Shown here piece after piece: positions 24,338-32,386 of a stretch of 43,162 nucleotides of DNA. Numbering within the stretch: position 1 is the first letter of the stretch; every line of letters begins with the position of its first letter. The stretch covers positions 1 to 43,162 of the IMG/VR virus record IMGVR_UViG_3300028925_008100; one strand, given 5' to 3'. The stretch comes from a virus. The position numbers and the translations under genes are program-made. The notes under the pieces were generated by a model. It had not been told where the DNA came from. It did no database searches and worked only from the letters and a program-made list of their open reading frames with translations.

Positions 24338-24991
24338 TTAATTATTTTTTCTCGTCTTTGGATAATTTATTTTCTTACCCGTTTTAGCTTCACTAATTCT
24401 TCTTTTAGTTTCTTCTGACAATTTTACACCCTTACGATTACTTGGTCTTCTCTTAGCTGCATCAGACATTTTCTCTCTATGTTCTACATTTGACCATAAC
24501 TCTTTTTGACTTATAGACATCTTTGCTTTTGTATATTCTGAATGCTTAAATCCTGACATACGTTCAGAGTTTTTCTTCTTCCACTCATCTGTATGTTTCC
24601 AGCCAGTAACTCTCGGGTGTCTTGCTCTTTCAGATATGTTAAATATATGTTCTGGCTTAGTGTTCTTAAATAGTTCATCTAAATATGCTTGTTCCACATC
24701 ATACACTTTATCAATTGGAATATCTTTTTCTAATATCGTAAATTGTAATTCGTCAGTAAATATTTTATTATCAAATGAAGCCTGTAATTTTGCATTATGG
24801 TGATTACCCTTTTTAAGTTTGTAATTGTGCATATACTTTCTTCTCTTAATATCAAATGCACTACCAATATAAGTCTTACCCCTAAAATTTATTTCATAAA
24901 TGACTGCCACTTTTTTCTCCGTTGATTTATCTTTGGAATAACTATTCATAGTCTTCTTATAATAAGTATCATCTTTGGAAAGTTTATTCAT
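24338..24991 (-). CDS. GIY-YIG homing endonuclease with NUMOD3 repeats
   Basis: 217 aa. The nuclease core is at about 28-100: VIYEINFRGKTYIGSAFDIK carries 'iYei...gK.YIGs...d...R', with Arg and a later Glu (VYDVEQAYL). The tail holds several NUMOD3-like DNA-binding motifs (GWKHTDEWKKKNSERMSG, GFKHSEYTKAKMS, KLSEETKRRISEAKTGKK). This is the Seg/Mob-type free-standing homing endonuclease layout. It separates the VWA and MoxR genes. The start is at 24991 with only a poor ribosome site. Confidence 0.9.
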   Translation of the reverse strand: MNKLSKDDTYYKKTMNSYSKDKSTEKKVAVIYEINFRGKTYIGSAFDIKRRKYMHNYKLKKGNHHNAKLQASFDNKIFTDELQFTILEKDIPIDKVYDVEQAYLDELFKNTKPEHIFNISERARHPRVTGWKHTDEWKKKNSERMSGFKHSEYTKAKMSISQKELWSNVEHREKMSDAAKRRPSNRKGVKLSEETKRRISEAKTGKKINYPKTRKNN

Positions 24992-24998
24992 TGTTTTA

Positions 24999-27083
24999 TT
25001 AATTATTTTTGGAAAGAAACATTTGATTCATAGTTTTAGCTATCTGATGAACACTCGTAACATCAACGAACTGAGCGTCTTTACCATACATAGTTTTGAA
25101 GTCTTCCATATTTCTACTTCTATCGTAATTACCATCACCAATAAAATAACTCATAACACTAATACCTTTTTGAGCAATTTTCTTTACTTGTCTTTTAGTA
25201 TGTTGTAGAGCTTTATCAGAATAATATTCAAATCCATCACCACTAAACATTGGTTGTCCGTCAGAAAAGTTTAAGAAATAAGAATCTTTATTGTTAGTGC
25301 TTGGAACAAAGTCGTCCATAATAGCTTCATAACATAATCCCTCAGGAGTAGTTCCACCGGCTCTTAGGTTAGGCCATAAATTTTTAATGTGTGAGAACTG
25401 ATTGATTCTTGAATCATAACCAATAGCGACTAATGGTTTGCTGTCGTGAGTAGTTCTAAATGATACTACCACATCAACATTTTGAATCATTGAAGCGGCT
25501 TTACATATACCCACAACTGAAGTCATAGCGTTATCCCATTTTTCACCACCCATACTACCACTAGCGTCAACACTAATGTGAAGTATAGCGTCATTGTATT
25601 GTTCTACGAAAGTAGTTTGAAAAACTCTTGAATTATTAAAACCTAATTCAGCTATTAATCTCTTGTCAATTCTACCACTATCCAATCTTGAATTTTTTAG
25701 TGTTCTTGATTCCCCACGAATCTGTAATTTTTTACCAAGTAAAGTTCCAAGTTTTGTTCCACGAACAATAGCTGGTAATGTTCGTAAACCATAATAATGA
25801 CCACCAATTAAACCTGGAAATGTAACATCATCAATCATTTGTTGAGTAAGTTTTTTTACAAACACAACACTAGTTCTACTTGGAATCTGGTCATAATTAC
25901 CTGACTTATAATCTGTTTTTGTCATACCTTCACCTACTTGTTTTTCAGTAACTCCGGCTTCTTCCATAGATTGAACTTGTTTAGAATCTTTCTTAGATAA
26001 CTTACCAACTTTCTTGATATCATCATTCATAAAATCTTTTTGCTTTTTAATAGCGTTGGCTAATTGCTTAGCTTGTTGTGGTGTTAAACTTGGATACTCA
26101 TCAGCCATTTGTTGATTGTCGTGGACATTAATTTCACCTCTTACTTGTGTCCAATCAGTAGCATCAATCTTACCTTTCATATCGTAGTATTCGTGATAAT
26201 CACCATTAGCCAATAACTCAGCAGCTTTGCTCTGCATTTCTTTTTTACTCATAGGTTTACCTTGACCTTGACCACCTTCATCACCACCCTTTAACTTATC
26301 CCCGTCCATATCAGGAGAATCACCTTTGGTTAGTGTATCAATGTTTTGATAAATAGTATGTAGTGTTTGACAAGCTTTATCAAATGCCTCGTCCATAGTA
26401 GTCATAGTTTTAATACTACCAAATATATTTCTGTAAATAGTTCTCAATTCAGGTAAAGCATCTAAATCAGTATTCTTGTTAGTAAGGTTAATGATACGAG
26501 CTTCATAGTTTTCATAAGTCAAATCATTACCAAAGGTATTATCCCTTAGAGCTTTATCAATAGCTTTAGAGTGGAAATACTTGTCATACATAGCGTGGTA
26601 ATAACCTTTATAACCTGGTGAAGTAGAGAATACATAATAATCAATTCGTCTATCCTCAACATAGTTTAACATATTTTTAAGATGACCTAAAACTTCAAAT
26701 TTTTTATAACCACGATTCAAACCATTCTGTAAAAGTTCGTGTGGTGTGTTTTGTTCAAGATTTCTCAAGAAAGAAAAATCAGATAATAAAACGTGTGAGC
26801 CCTCGTGTAAAGCCAAACCAACAACGTGGTCAAAATTCTTTTCGTTTATCTTACTACCAATAGTAACAACTTTTCCGTCAGTATAAGAATCACCATTGTT
26901 TTGATACCTAACTGGAATATCAGAACGATTGGTTACAATGTTAACAAAGTTTCCAATAGCCCTACGATATCCGGCTAAAGCGATGTGGTCTACTTTTGGT
27001 TTAGTATCAAGTTCAGTATCTGTAAAAGATGTATTGTTGACTTGAATATCATTCCAAAAATTAGTATAGTTTCCGTAACTCAT
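24999..27083 (-). CDS. HEXXH + VWA protein (DUF2201/CobT-like)
   Basis: 694 aa. The N-terminal 200 residues hold a metallopeptidase-like motif HEGSH at about 93-97 (LALHEGSHVLL), as in the DUF2201 N-terminal domain. The last 190 residues are a VWA domain with a complete MIDAS (DASGS at 506-510, then TT near 573-574 and FSDGQ near 606-610). The region between is a charged low-complexity linker. MoxR ATPase/VWA pairs form metal-chelatase-like remodelling machines. The ATG is 5 nt after the -10 of the promoter at 27089-27117, so the mRNA is probably leaderless. Confidence 0.85.
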   Translation of the reverse strand: MSYGNYTNFWNDIQVNNTSFTDTELDTKPKVDHIALAGYRRAIGNFVNIVTNRSDIPVRYQNNGDSYTDGKVVTIGSKINEKNFDHVVGLALHEGSHVLLSDFSFLRNLEQNTPHELLQNGLNRGYKKFEVLGHLKNMLNYVEDRRIDYYVFSTSPGYKGYYHAMYDKYFHSKAIDKALRDNTFGNDLTYENYEARIINLTNKNTDLDALPELRTIYRNIFGSIKTMTTMDEAFDKACQTLHTIYQNIDTLTKGDSPDMDGDKLKGGDEGGQGQGKPMSKKEMQSKAAELLANGDYHEYYDMKGKIDATDWTQVRGEINVHDNQQMADEYPSLTPQQAKQLANAIKKQKDFMNDDIKKVGKLSKKDSKQVQSMEEAGVTEKQVGEGMTKTDYKSGNYDQIPSRTSVVFVKKLTQQMIDDVTFPGLIGGHYYGLRTLPAIVRGTKLGTLLGKKLQIRGESRTLKNSRLDSGRIDKRLIAELGFNNSRVFQTTFVEQYNDAILHISVDASGSMGGEKWDNAMTSVVGICKAASMIQNVDVVVSFRTTHDSKPLVAIGYDSRINQFSHIKNLWPNLRAGGTTPEGLCYEAIMDDFVPSTNNKDSYFLNFSDGQPMFSGDGFEYYSDKALQHTKRQVKKIAQKGISVMSYFIGDGNYDRSRNMEDFKTMYGKDAQFVDVTSVHQIAKTMNQMFLSKNN

Positions 27084-27088
27084 ATTAT

Positions 27089-27117
27089 AATATATCGATT
27101 CTATTTGCCAATGTCAA
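27089..27117 (-). promoter_or_regulatory. Early sigma70 promoter of the VWA gene
   Basis: TTGACA (27112-27117), 17-base spacer, TATATT (27089-27094), upstream AATAAAAAGC. The VWA start codon follows after five bases. A second copy of this promoter type lies about 100 nt upstream. Confidence 0.9.
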
Positions 27118-27184
27118 GCTTTTTATTAATTATATTTAACAACATATGAAAACCTAAAATCGTGGTATATGTCATTTCTATCAT
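27101..27184 (-). CDS. Possible leaderless 27-aa peptide
   Basis: The ATG at 27184 lies five bases after the -10 of the promoter at 27190-27218 and opens a 27-codon frame ending in TAG. It contains the next promoter. The predicted peptide (MIEMTYTTILGFHMLLNIIN plus a short basic tail) has a hydrophobic middle. There is no independent support, and it could be a chance frame. Confidence 0.25.
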   Translation of the reverse strand: MIEMTYTTILGFHMLLNIINKKLDIGK

Positions 27185-27189
27185 ATTCT

Positions 27190-27218
27190 AGTATACAAAT
27201 AATACTGATTAATGTCAA
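27190..27218 (-). promoter_or_regulatory. Early sigma70 promoter, second copy
   Basis: TTGACA (27213-27218), 17-base spacer, TATACT (27190-27195), upstream AAAAAAAGGC. It precedes the VWA promoter by about 100 nt and would read through it. Confidence 0.88.
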
Positions 27219-27236
27219 GCCTTTTTTTAATTGTAT

Positions 27237-27476
27237 TTATGATTGATATACATCTTTGAAAGACAATCCATTTACCTGATAGATAAGAATATATTTTTTA
27301 TCCTCACCCTCATCCCATTCTTCATAACCAACTGGCATATTCTTTTCTTTAGTCATCATCTTATTTATTGAATCAACTTGTGATTCGGTATGACATATAA
27401 ATTGTAAACAACCATTACCATAATCATTGACTAATACGCCCTTTAAATTATTCTTCAAGAAATAATGCCTTATCAA
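27237..27476 (-). CDS. Hypothetical protein, 79 aa
   Basis: Begins inside the 3' end of the lipoprotein gene, overlapping by about 29 nt. A small alpha/beta protein: RHYFLKNNLKGVLVNDYG, then KKYILIYQVNGLSF. No family is recognised. Its stop is followed by the promoter at 27190-27218. Confidence 0.6.
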   Translation of the reverse strand: MIRHYFLKNNLKGVLVNDYGNGCLQFICHTESQVDSINKMMTKEKNMPVGYEEWDEGEDKKYILIYQVNGLSFKDVYQS

Positions 27477-27978
27477 TAGCCATAAAGAACTTACTAAAGA
27501 ACTCTACTGAATATTTCTTTTTAGTTCCTTGAAAGTTTGCTCTCAATGATGATAAGTCCTCATCTATTTTTGTAATGTTAATTGTAGCGCTTAGAGTTTG
27601 TTCTGGTATAATGATGTCATCATAGTATTCCGCACCACTATTCCAATCTCCGAATATTAAACCAATGAACTGAAATATTCCTGTAAATACATTCATTCCT
27701 TTTTTGAAATCATTTGGTTCTTTAACTACCATTGGTTTAGTTGTGCTTGCTGTGATTAGTCCGAACTCAGGTTGTATTACATCTATTGTGTATCCTAAGT
27801 CTGCAAATGTTGCAAGTGATACTTGAATTAAAGTTTTGGTATCAACATCATACTCTCGTGTTTCTACTGCTCTCTTTTCAGTAGTGGTAGGTTTAGAACT
27901 CGATAAGACACTACACCCACTCAATACCAAAAAGGCTAAACTAATACTTAATGCTTTGATATTTAAAGTCTTCAACAT
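27448..27978 (-). CDS. Lipoprotein, 176 aa
   Basis: A type II signal peptide with lipobox LVLSGC (about 17-22) follows a hydrophobic stretch (IKALSISLAFLVLSGC), so the mature protein is lipid-anchored. The mature part has beta strands and a membrane-close hydrophobic loop (NVFTGIFQFIGLIFGDW). No family is recognised. It overlaps the BamE-like gene by 38 nt. A phage lipoprotein at the envelope may block superinfection or alter outer-membrane assembly. Confidence 0.75.
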   Translation of the reverse strand: MLKTLNIKALSISLAFLVLSGCSVLSSSKPTTTEKRAVETREYDVDTKTLIQVSLATFADLGYTIDVIQPEFGLITASTTKPMVVKEPNDFKKGMNVFTGIFQFIGLIFGDWNSGAEYYDDIIIPEQTLSATINITKIDEDLSSLRANFQGTKKKYSVEFFSKFFMAIDKALFLEE

Positions 27979-28336
27979 TTCCGTCTCCGTTTAATTTAAT
28001 TACCAATGTTATATTCTTACTTGATTTTTCATTACGACTTTTACTTCCACCGAATAGTCCAAAGAATTTTGGTGTCCAACCTGCTCCTGCTCCTGATACA
28101 TTTGATGATTCAGTTAACCAAGATATCTTATCGTATGTCCAAGCTTCTCCACCACCTTTTCTACTCGTTACCAAGTTAGGTGAACCAAATAGAACTACAA
28201 CTTCAGATGAACTCATACCCACATTTAATTCTGATTGAACTTTACCTAATGTAAAGTCATTAGATTCTGCTGATGCCATTGGAACTGAACAAGCTCCTAA
28301 CATCATTGTTAAAATTAATACTTTAATATATTTCAT
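27941..28336 (-). CDS. BamE/SmpA-like outer membrane lipoprotein
   Basis: 131 aa. A lipobox LGAC sits at about 13-16 after MKYIKVLILTMM. The mature part begins with VQSELNVGMSSSEVVVLFGS, then AWTYDKISW, matching the SmpA/OmlA (BamE) pattern 'l..GMt..qV...lG.P...........W.Y'. BamE is a small accessory of the Bam outer-membrane insertion complex. A phage copy could interfere with, or redirect, outer-membrane protein assembly. The start follows ACGGAGTAAACT. Confidence 0.7.
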   Translation of the reverse strand: MKYIKVLILTMMLGACSVPMASAESNDFTLGKVQSELNVGMSSSEVVVLFGSPNLVTSRKGGGEAWTYDKISWLTESSNVSGAGAGWTPKFFGLFGGSKSRNEKSSKNITLVIKLNGDGNVEDFKYQSIKY

Positions 28337-28371
28337 AGTTTACTCCGTTGTTTGTATAGTAATAAATATCT

Positions 28372-28608
28372 TTACTCTTGATTAAAACCCATTTGTTCCA
28401 TAGCTTTTAAAATACCCTCGATGATTTCTCCAGCATTGTTTGGCATAATTGATATACCTTTCTTGGTAGGTTTATACTCACCAGATTTATTATCCATATA
28501 ATAAATACGAACATCTATGAACTTGTATCCTTCGTATTCCTTTTCGTATATACGATATACTTCTGATGAATTCTTTTTGATTTGTGTTATTAAGTTTTCT
28601 TTACTCAT
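28372..28608 (-). CDS. PC4/YdbC-like ssDNA-binding protein
   Basis: Start at the ATG at 28608 (MSKENLITQIKKN), 78 aa. The PC4 core is clear: YEGYKFIDVRIYYMDNKSGE, then KPTKKGISIMPNNAGEIIEG, matching 'vdIR.yy.d..G...PtkKGIsl....w..l'. PC4 proteins bind ssDNA and modulate transcription. In a phage it may act at promoters or replication bubbles. Its stop is 36 nt upstream of the BamE-like gene start. Confidence 0.85.
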   Translation of the reverse strand: MSKENLITQIKKNSSEVYRIYEKEYEGYKFIDVRIYYMDNKSGEYKPTKKGISIMPNNAGEIIEGILKAMEQMGFNQE

Positions 28609-28747
28609 TTTCAATCCAATTTATAAATTTGTCTATAATCATTTCCAATATATAATATACTGATAAGAACAATACGACTACACCCATAGTAGCTATTGCT
28701 AAGACTATCAAACATAGTGCTATGAAATTATCAAGGTATTTAATCAT
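28601..28747 (-). CDS. Small membrane protein, 48 aa
   Basis: An ATG inside the end of the HAD gene (8-nt overlap) opens 48 codons: MIKYLDNFIALCLIVLAIAT, then hydrophobic VVVLFLSVYYILEMI, then a charged tail. One or two membrane segments. Unknown function. The stop overlaps the PC4-like start region. Confidence 0.65.
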   Translation of the reverse strand: MIKYLDNFIALCLIVLAIATMGVVVLFLSVYYILEMIIDKFINWIENE

Positions 28748-29486
28748 TTAGTATATTCTGTAATATTTTTTCTGTATGTCTATAACCAAACTTATCTGAA
28801 GGTTTTCCTGCTTGAAAAACATAACAATTATCTCTATCATTCATTATTTTCGCTAATGGATAATCATTACCACCCTCCATTGTTCTATCACCAATAAAGA
28901 AATACTTTTGGTCAGGGTGTTCCGTTATAATATGATATAATATTTGTGATTTGTTATTACCCTTTGGTGCGATATCAATACTAATCTGTCCACCGATAAC
29001 TGCTTCTATATCTACCCAATCTCTATTAATCAATCCTGATATAATCTCTCGTTCTTGACATTCTAAATCATACTGAAAATAATCTTCTCGTTCATCATTA
29101 GAACAATCTCTACCAACAACACTAAAATTTAACATCGAACCTCTGTCCTCAATGTGATTACCTGCTCGTGTTTCATACTGAGAATTTAATAATGTTTCTT
29201 CTAAGAACTGAATTAAGTTTTCCGGTGGTAGAAAGTTATTATAATAAACTTGTTTTCCCATCCACTCTGTATAATACTCATTACCACCACAAGTGAATAA
29301 TCCCTCTGCTCTTTCTAATATATGTAGTGGAACTTGTTCTTTCATCTTTTCTAAATCACTACCACTAACTAAATAGAATGTATTTTCCTTAGACCAGGTA
29401 TCAAAGAACTCTAAAAATTCTTTTGTCATCTTTTTTCTTGATGGTGTAAGTGTTCCGTCAACATCAAATATATAAATATTAGACAT
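28740..29486 (-). CDS. HAD enzyme, phosphomannomutase-like
   Basis: 248 aa. HAD motif I FDVDGTLTPS gives D8 and D10, and motif II 'YLVSGSDLE' follows at about 38-46. A cap region has the PMM2-like order NGGNEYY/GSMLNFSVVGRDC. Motif IV is FFIGDRTMEGGNDYP. The length and the order Ser-Gly-Ser, then Asn-rich cap, resemble eukaryotic-type phosphomannomutase (HAD-IIB). It likely converts mannose-6-P/mannose-1-P, feeding GDP-sugar synthesis. The start follows TAGGAGATATATT. Confidence 0.78.
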   Translation of the reverse strand: MSNIYIFDVDGTLTPSRKKMTKEFLEFFDTWSKENTFYLVSGSDLEKMKEQVPLHILERAEGLFTCGGNEYYTEWMGKQVYYNNFLPPENLIQFLEETLLNSQYETRAGNHIEDRGSMLNFSVVGRDCSNDEREDYFQYDLECQEREIISGLINRDWVDIEAVIGGQISIDIAPKGNNKSQILYHIITEHPDQKYFFIGDRTMEGGNDYPLAKIMNDRDNCYVFQAGKPSDKFGYRHTEKILQNILND

Positions 29487-29515
29487 AATATATCTCCTAT
29501 AATTTAGTAAATTTT

Positions 29516-29866
29516 TTATTCATCTATCACATTGGTTACTTGTATTAATATAATTGCTACTGCTAACAATATACATATAAATGTTTTTAATGTTGGTATC
29601 TCTTTTAAAAGTGAATAACTCATTATACCAAAAATAATTGTTCCAACACCAAATCCTATCATACGCATATTCCATACAAAACCAAAGTGTTCATATGATA
29701 GTTTTGTTGCATAAAAGAATCCAAGTCCAACTGGTAAACCAAATATTGACATTAAGAATCCATTATTCCAAAATGGGCTATCGGGCCATCTGAATTGACC
29801 ATTAAGTTGGAAGAATGCTAAAATGTTACATACAACTAATATAGCTGTAGCCAGCATTAACTTCAT
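29516..29866 (-). CDS. Four-helix membrane protein, 116 aa
   Basis: Hydrophobic segments fall at about 1-19, 38-56, 64-84 and 93-112. The second is preceded by GQFRWPDSPFWNNGFLMSIF. There are no recognisable transporter motifs. The start directly follows the stop of the next upstream gene (TAAATG). Function unknown. Confidence 0.65.
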   Translation of the reverse strand: MKLMLATAILVVCNILAFFQLNGQFRWPDSPFWNNGFLMSIFGLPVGLGFFYATKLSYEHFGFVWNMRMIGFGVGTIIFGIMSYSLLKEIPTLKTFICILLAVAIILIQVTNVIDE

Positions 29867-30097
29867 TTATATTTCTTCTCCGTATAAAGAATAAGTCTTT
29901 ATTGGTTCTGCCTTAACTTCTCCATCCTCAATATGAACTTCACCTTTCATAGCATCCAAATAAAATTGTGATACTTTTAGTTTACCGAAGATTGCGTTAA
30001 GAACTTCTGTTAATGATGAATATACTTTCTTCTTATCGTCATCTAACATTGACCAACGGTCTCCTGGTGGAATACGAATTGCTTTAAGTTGTTTCAT
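29867..30097 (-). CDS. Hypothetical protein, 76 aa
   Basis: Small soluble protein (MKQLKAIRIPPGDRWSMLDD, then YSSLTEVLNAIFGKLKVSQF) with a final GEEI. No family is recognised. It runs immediately into the membrane gene 29516-29866. Confidence 0.6.
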   Translation of the reverse strand: MKQLKAIRIPPGDRWSMLDDDKKKVYSSLTEVLNAIFGKLKVSQFYLDAMKGEVHIEDGEVKAEPIKTYSLYGEEI

Positions 30098-30354
30098 TAT
30101 TCTTGTTCACTTTCAACAAGTAACTCTTTTGGTTTATGTAGTGATGAAGAAAAGTGTTCTCCCAACGCATTCAATTTACCTTGAGCTGATTCCAATTTCG
30201 CAACATACTTATCTACTTCTGCTAACAAGTCTGGATGTTCTCCGATTGCTACTGCGTTAGTGAAATATATTTCAAGTGTTGCAACACACTCTAATATCTC
30301 TGCTTGATACCTTGCTTTAATTGCGTGTAGTAATCCATTATTTACTTTTATCAT
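30097..30354 (-). CDS. Hypothetical protein, 85 aa
   Basis: Start chosen at the ATG at 30354 (MIKVNNGLLHAIKARYQAEI), which overlaps the stop of the membrane gene (TAATG). The 22-residue upstream extension is a shadow of that gene. Two helical stretches, soluble. No family is recognised. Confidence 0.6.
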   Translation of the reverse strand: MIKVNNGLLHAIKARYQAEILECVATLEIYFTNAVAIGEHPDLLAEVDKYVAKLESAQGKLNALGEHFSSSLHKPKELLVESEQE

Positions 30355-30626
30355 TATGACACCACCCAAACTAGTAATGTTCCTATTAAAAACCCAACAA
30401 ATCCACCTATGAAAAGCCAACCTAATGATTCTCCAACTAATCGTGTATGAGTTAATTTACCTGATTTGAGAGCTTTTTTAATCATATTAATCTCAAATTT
30501 TGGTGCTGATAAAATTCCGTTATTTCTAACATTATCCCAACATTTGTTCCAAGTGTAGTTCTTAATTCCATAGAACTCGTGTGTGTCTTTCCAAGACTTT
30601 TTTGTTTTTGCTTTTGCTTTTTTCAT
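30354..30626 (-). CDS. Membrane protein with basic N-terminus, 90 aa
   Basis: Starts MKKAKAKTKKSW behind AGGAGAAGATAGAG. A soluble Lys/Asn-rich half is followed by a single C-terminal membrane segment (ESLGWLFIGGFVGFLIGTLL, about 66-85). It could be tail-anchored in the inner membrane. Function unknown. Confidence 0.65.
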   Translation of the reverse strand: MKKAKAKTKKSWKDTHEFYGIKNYTWNKCWDNVRNNGILSAPKFEINMIKKALKSGKLTHTRLVGESLGWLFIGGFVGFLIGTLLVWVVS

Positions 30627-30640
30627 ATCTCTATCTTCTC

Positions 30641-31222
30641 CTATATTTGATATTCAATTCCTAATCTAAATTTATAAAATTCTACTCCTTTAAAATTATT
30701 GTAATCAAATAGATTTACCAACGATACATTATCGTTGAGTTTCCATTTGAACTCTAAATAATTCTCATAATCAAAATTACTATTGCCCGTTTTATCTGAA
30801 TAATATCCATCTATCATATAACTAATAGTAAACTTCTCAGATACACTTTGTCTATATTCATAACCAACCGATAAAGAATTCTTTTCCTTATCCCCATAAT
30901 CAAAGCCAGTATAACCAACTGAAAATCCTTTTAGATAATCTGGTTTGTATCTTAAATCTAATTTAACATATTTTAAATCTCGTGATGCTTTATTTACATA
31001 TTGTGGTTTTATATAAAAATCACCTGGCTCTGCTTTAAACCAATACTCATCATCAACATACTTTAATCCATCTTGTCTTTCCCATTGGCGATTAAAAAGT
31101 AGATTCTTATTCTTAACTCCAAAGGATACTTCATAGTCTGCTATATCTTGGTATGTTATATCATTTGGTGTTCTTAATGATAAGCTACCAAATAATGTTA
31201 ATCCTATTAATAAATTATTCAT
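30641..31222 (-). CDS. Outer-membrane beta-barrel-like protein
   Basis: 193 aa. Strands of alternating hydrophobic/charged residues with many Tyr/Phe recur from about residue 75 onward: DLKYVKLDLRYKP, FSVGYTGFDYGD, NSLSVGYEYRQ, FTISYMIDGYY, YLEFKWKLND, and FRLGIEYQI at the end. This fits an outer-membrane barrel of about 8-10 strands. A short hydrophobic N-terminus may be a signal. Start TAATG overlaps the cupin stop. A barrel-like protein is unusual in a phage and may change receptor or porin content. Confidence 0.55.
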   Translation of the reverse strand: MNNLLIGLTLFGSLSLRTPNDITYQDIADYEVSFGVKNKNLLFNRQWERQDGLKYVDDEYWFKAEPGDFYIKPQYVNKASRDLKYVKLDLRYKPDYLKGFSVGYTGFDYGDKEKNSLSVGYEYRQSVSEKFTISYMIDGYYSDKTGNSNFDYENYLEFKWKLNDNVSLVNLFDYNNFKGVEFYKFRLGIEYQI

Positions 31223-31554
31223 TAGTGGTATCGCTTTCCATCAAACACACATATGAAAATTAATTGTTCATAATTACTTCTATTGTATACTCTATGAAAA
31301 TCTCCATCTGGTATTAATATTACATCACCTGGATTTACATCAAAGGATTTTTCACCAACATCCATATACCCGTGTCCACTAACGAACTGATAAACTTCTT
31401 CTTGCCCATCGTGTTTGTGGCCAGTAGTTTCTTGCATTGGATGTAATATTGTTTTAGATACTACAAGATTCTTTAAGTCGGTATTGTCAACCAATGTATA
31501 GGTTGAATTTTCTTTTACTATCTTGCTATCTACATTGTTTAATTTAATTTTCAT
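31222..31554 (-). CDS. Cupin protein, 110 aa
   Basis: Single cupin barrel with GHKHDGQEEVYQFVSGHGYM (about 43-62) matching cupin motif 1 (H.H...E), and PGDVILIPDGDFHRVYNRS (about 74-92) matching motif 2. It is paired with the next gene, another cupin. It may be an isomerase/epimerase or a mannose-6-P isomerase-type enzyme acting with the neighbouring HAD gene. Confidence 0.8.
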   Translation of the reverse strand: MKIKLNNVDSKIVKENSTYTLVDNTDLKNLVVSKTILHPMQETTGHKHDGQEEVYQFVSGHGYMDVGEKSFDVNPGDVILIPDGDFHRVYNRSNYEQLIFICVFDGKRYH

Positions 31555-31901
31555 TATTCTCTTCCATAGTCATCTTCGATTCTAACGATATCATCTTCAC
31601 CGAAGTAAGTTCCTGTTTGTGTTTCTATAAATATTAATTCTTCTTCACTTCTATTGAAAACTCTATGTTTGGTTCCAACTGGTATCTCAACTATCTCACC
31701 AACACCATATAGTTTATCTTTACCATCTAATGTCATAGTTGCTTGTCCTTGAACAATTACCCAACATTCACTTCTCTTATGATGATACTGATAACTTAAT
31801 CGTTCACCTGGTTTAACTATGATTCGTTTCACTTTACAATAGTCTGCTTCAAGTAGATGTTCAAATGAACCCCACGGTCTTTCTTCTTTGTAATTACTCA
31901 T
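31554..31901 (-). CDS. Cupin, mannose-6-phosphate isomerase type II-like
   Basis: 115 aa. It has the C-terminal domain pattern of type II phosphomannose isomerase/GDP-mannose pyrophosphorylase: RPWGSFEHLLEADYCKVKRI, then KPGERLSYQYHHKRSECWVI, then GTKHRVFNRSEEELIFIE. Metal-binding His and Glu of 'Q.H..R.E.W' are present. With the PMM-like HAD gene this suggests a phage-guided mannose-6-P and nucleotide-sugar step. The start overlaps the HNH stop (ATGA). Confidence 0.88.
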   Translation of the reverse strand: MSNYKEERPWGSFEHLLEADYCKVKRIIVKPGERLSYQYHHKRSECWVIVQGQATMTLDGKDKLYGVGEIVEIPVGTKHRVFNRSEEELIFIETQTGTYFGEDDIVRIEDDYGRE

Positions 31902-32386
31902 TTAAATTTATCTGCCTTGTATTTTGGTTTTCTCTTGCCTTTTAAATGGACTTCAGAGTTAGTCTTTGCTCTATGACACTTCTTACAAAGTGTTTGTAGA
32001 TTATCTAAACTATAATAACTCCAATCTAAATTTTTTGCTTTGACAAACTTCTGTTCCACTAATGGTTTGATATGGTCTGCATGCCAAGTTCTATTTTCAC
32101 AACCACAATGATTACATTTACCACTATCACGATTCCACAATTGTGCTCGTTGTTCTCCACTATGGTATATTAATAAATATTCAGTAGCACAATCTTCATG
32201 CCAACTCTTTCTTTCATTAATGGAATCGTCTTCCTTTAATATTACTTTACTACACCAACGACAATGTCCTTTGGTTTCTGTATAATAACTATCTGGCTTT
32301 GGTGGTAATCTAAAGTTACCATCCCACTTTTCTTTCTTCTTACCAAATGTTTTCTTATGTCGTGAACTCCACCTACTTAACGGCAT
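31898..32386 (-). CDS. HNH endonuclease
   Basis: 162 aa. Catalytic motif TWHADHIKPLVEQKF (about 106-120) with the HH-type pair, then SYYSLDNLQTLCKKCHRAKT (about 128-147). Zinc pairs are CNHC (about 95-98) and CKKC. A first CxxC zinc site (HCRWCSK) lies at about 36-42. Type and layout fit a free-standing HNH homing or phage-type nuclease. It overlaps the upstream gene by 14 nt. Confidence 0.85.
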   Translation of the reverse strand: MPLSRWSSRHKKTFGKKKEKWDGNFRLPPKPDSYYTETKGHCRWCSKVILKEDDSINERKSWHEDCATEYLLIYHSGEQRAQLWNRDSGKCNHCGCENRTWHADHIKPLVEQKFVKAKNLDWSYYSLDNLQTLCKKCHRAKTNSEVHLKGKRKPKYKADKFK

